Shown here piece by piece: positions 13,912-15,194 of a stretch of DNA of 15,194 bases (position 1 is its first letter; every line of letters starts with the position of its first letter). The stretch covers positions 1-15,194 of the forward strand of contig CACYBT010000246.1 of assembly GCA_902772715.1 (NCBI GenBank), given 5' to 3'. Both the position numbers and the translations under genes were made by a program. The notes beneath the pieces were generated by a model, which was given only the letters and a program-made list of their open reading frames with translations, had not been told where the DNA came from and made no database searches. The DNA comes from an uncultured Succinivibrio sp. (GTDB lineage: Bacteria > Pseudomonadota > Gammaproteobacteria > Enterobacterales > Succinivibrionaceae).

Positions 13912-15194
13912 TTGAAAAGAATTTTTTTAAATAATAACGAAAATGAAGATGTTCGTGGCGATGTGTTTGAACTTGAGTATGAAGATCTGAATATCCTAGT
14001 TGATGATAATGACTTGAGTTTTTTTGCAGATACGGATCCTAGACCTTTCTCCATGCTGCAGTCGCGTGTTAGAAATGCCGTATCATCACTTTTACGTAAC
14101 CGTATGGCTAAAACTTTGTGTGTCTGTGGCAGTACACGGGTCAATACGATTGAAATTTTAAGTGAGATTGTACAAAAGGAATGTGGACAAGAACCGATTA
14201 TTGCCTATGCGCCTACACGTTTTGAATTTTTTGGTAATGAAAACGAAAATGGGGTGATGTCAAGTGAAGGCGTCGTGATTATTCCGGCTTCGCTACTGCT
14301 TGATCATCCTAAATGGCTTAACCCGGTGGATGCTTGTCTTGCTCAGAACAGTAAAATTAAGCTAATTATCTGTGGTGATGCTTTAGACTGTGCGGAACTG
14401 ACACGGATCTGGCCAGCATTGGACAATGGTTTGCGCTCTGATATTGTTATGGAATTCAACTCAAGTTCTGGCCTTAGTATTTTGGGGGGATTACTTAAGG
14501 ATTACGTGAATAAATATCAGCTATCAGATTTTTCACAAGAAGCGGTTAAATACTTTTTTAATTACTGTTGTAGACAGTCTGGGGATCGGCGCTGGATTTA
14601 TATTCCTGAATTGAAACTCCGTGAACTTGCTCTTGAGTCCCATAATTATGCCAAAGGTGAGTCTATTGAGGGGAGACATGTACTAAAGGCTTTAGTGGGT
14701 GAGAATTATCGGGTAAATTATCTTGCAGAGTCTGAATTGAGAAACTATCGAGATGAACAGATCCTTTTGGAGACAGAAGGTGAGGTGGTAGGCCAAATCA
14801 ATGGATTAAGTGTCATAGAAAGTGTTGGTTCGTCCTATGAATATGGTACACCCGTGAGAATTACTGCTACTCTTCGCGCCGGTGGAGATGGTGATGTAAT
14901 TGATATTGAGCATAAGGCTGAACTTGCAGGTCAAATTCATGCCAAGGCGATGATGATTATCAATGGATTTCTTGCTAATGAGTTTGGTTCCGCGCAGCCG
15001 ATGCCAGTTTCTGCAAGTCTGGTATTTGAACAGTCTTACAGTGAAATTGACGGTGACTCTGCCTCTCTTACTGGTTTATGTGCAGTGATAAGTGCCTTAT
15101 CTAATCTGCCTATCAAGCAGGATCTGGCGGTAACAGGAGCAGTAGATCAGTTTGGAGATGTTCAAAGCGTAGGTGGAATCAATGAAAAAATTGA
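13912..15194 (+). CDS. lonH: Lon-like protease, LonH/YcbZ type (3' end missing)
   Basis: Peptidase family S16 protein; the 427 codons seen are about three quarters of the E. coli YcbZ length (586 aa). The protease domain starts near 285 (ILLETEGEVVGQINGLSVIE) and continues through DIEHKAELAGQIHAKAMMI (331-349). The catalytic Ser383 lies in DGDSAS and Lys426 in GGINEK, 43 residues apart exactly as Ser679 and Lys722 in E. coli Lon. The N-terminal region has no usable P-loop: LCVCGSTRVNTIEI (69-82) sits where one would be. As in YcbZ, an ATPase domain thus appears degenerate. The start is TTG (13912), chosen for AAGGA nine bases upstream and no better in-frame ATG until codon 48. It lies 36 bases after tamB with no terminator between, so cotranscription is likely. 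The frame runs off the right edge. Confidence 0.93.
   Translation, partial: MKRIFLNNNENEDVRGDVFELEYEDLNILVDDNDLSFFADTDPRPFSMLQSRVRNAVSSLLRNRMAKTLCVCGSTRVNTIEILSEIVQKECGQEPIIAYAPTRFEFFGNENENGVMSSEGVVIIPASLLLDHPKWLNPVDACLAQNSKIKLIICGDALDCAELTRIWPALDNGLRSDIVMEFNSSSGLSILGGLLKDYVNKYQLSDFSQEAVKYFFNYCCRQSGDRRWIYIPELKLRELALESHNYAKGESIEGRHVLKALVGENYRVNYLAESELRNYRDEQILLETEGEVVGQINGLSVIESVGSSYEYGTPVRITATLRAGGDGDVIDIEHKAELAGQIHAKAMMIINGFLANEFGSAQPMPVSASLVFEQSYSEIDGDSASLTGLCAVISALSNLPIKQDLAVTGAVDQFGDVQSVGGINEKI

Overview
The window looks like a gammaproteobacterial chromosome segment. GlnA (469 aa), CarA (379 aa), CarB (1076 aa), TamA, TamB and the Lon-like protease all align end to end with the E. coli proteins as I remember them, and the tamA-tamB overlap is also typical of that class. 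Moderate AT-richness and the divergence from E. coli suggest a lineage outside the Enterobacteriaceae, possibly near Succinivibrionaceae/Aeromonadales. That placement is inference; no rRNA gene or other marker is present to settle it.

Layout. Bases 1-105 are the 3' end of a group II intron on the + strand (domains V and VI), whose body lies outside the window. Bases 150-7005 hold four minus-strand genes in three transcription units: glnA (glutamine synthetase), a small GNAT acetyltransferase with its own terminator, and carA-carB (carbamoyl-phosphate synthetase) with a terminator 7 bases after carB. An 844-base divergent gap (7006-7849) carries the likely carAB promoter, a palindrome in its leader, two weak minus-strand hairpins with U-tracts, and short open stretches of unclear meaning. 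From 7850 the + strand carries tamA and tamB (outer-membrane/inner-membrane translocation and assembly module, stop and start overlapping by one base), then 36 bases later a Lon-like protease (LonH/YcbZ type) that runs off the right edge just after its catalytic lysine.

How the genes fit together. GlnA and CarAB are linked metabolically: GlnA makes the glutamine from which CarA releases ammonia for carbamoyl phosphate, the precursor of pyrimidines and arginine. TamA and TamB form an envelope machine for outer-membrane protein insertion and probably phospholipid transport. The Lon-like protease probably shares their transcript.

Most of the window is conserved housekeeping sequence, and I see no convincing new multi-gene system. 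The points most worth checking are a lipobox-like cysteine in the TamA signal sequence, tandem repeats exactly at the tamA start, a roughly 125-residue low-complexity insertion that accounts for the extra length of TamB, a changed TamB C-terminus, replacement of an allosteric lysine in CarB, and the minus-strand hairpins in the divergent gap.
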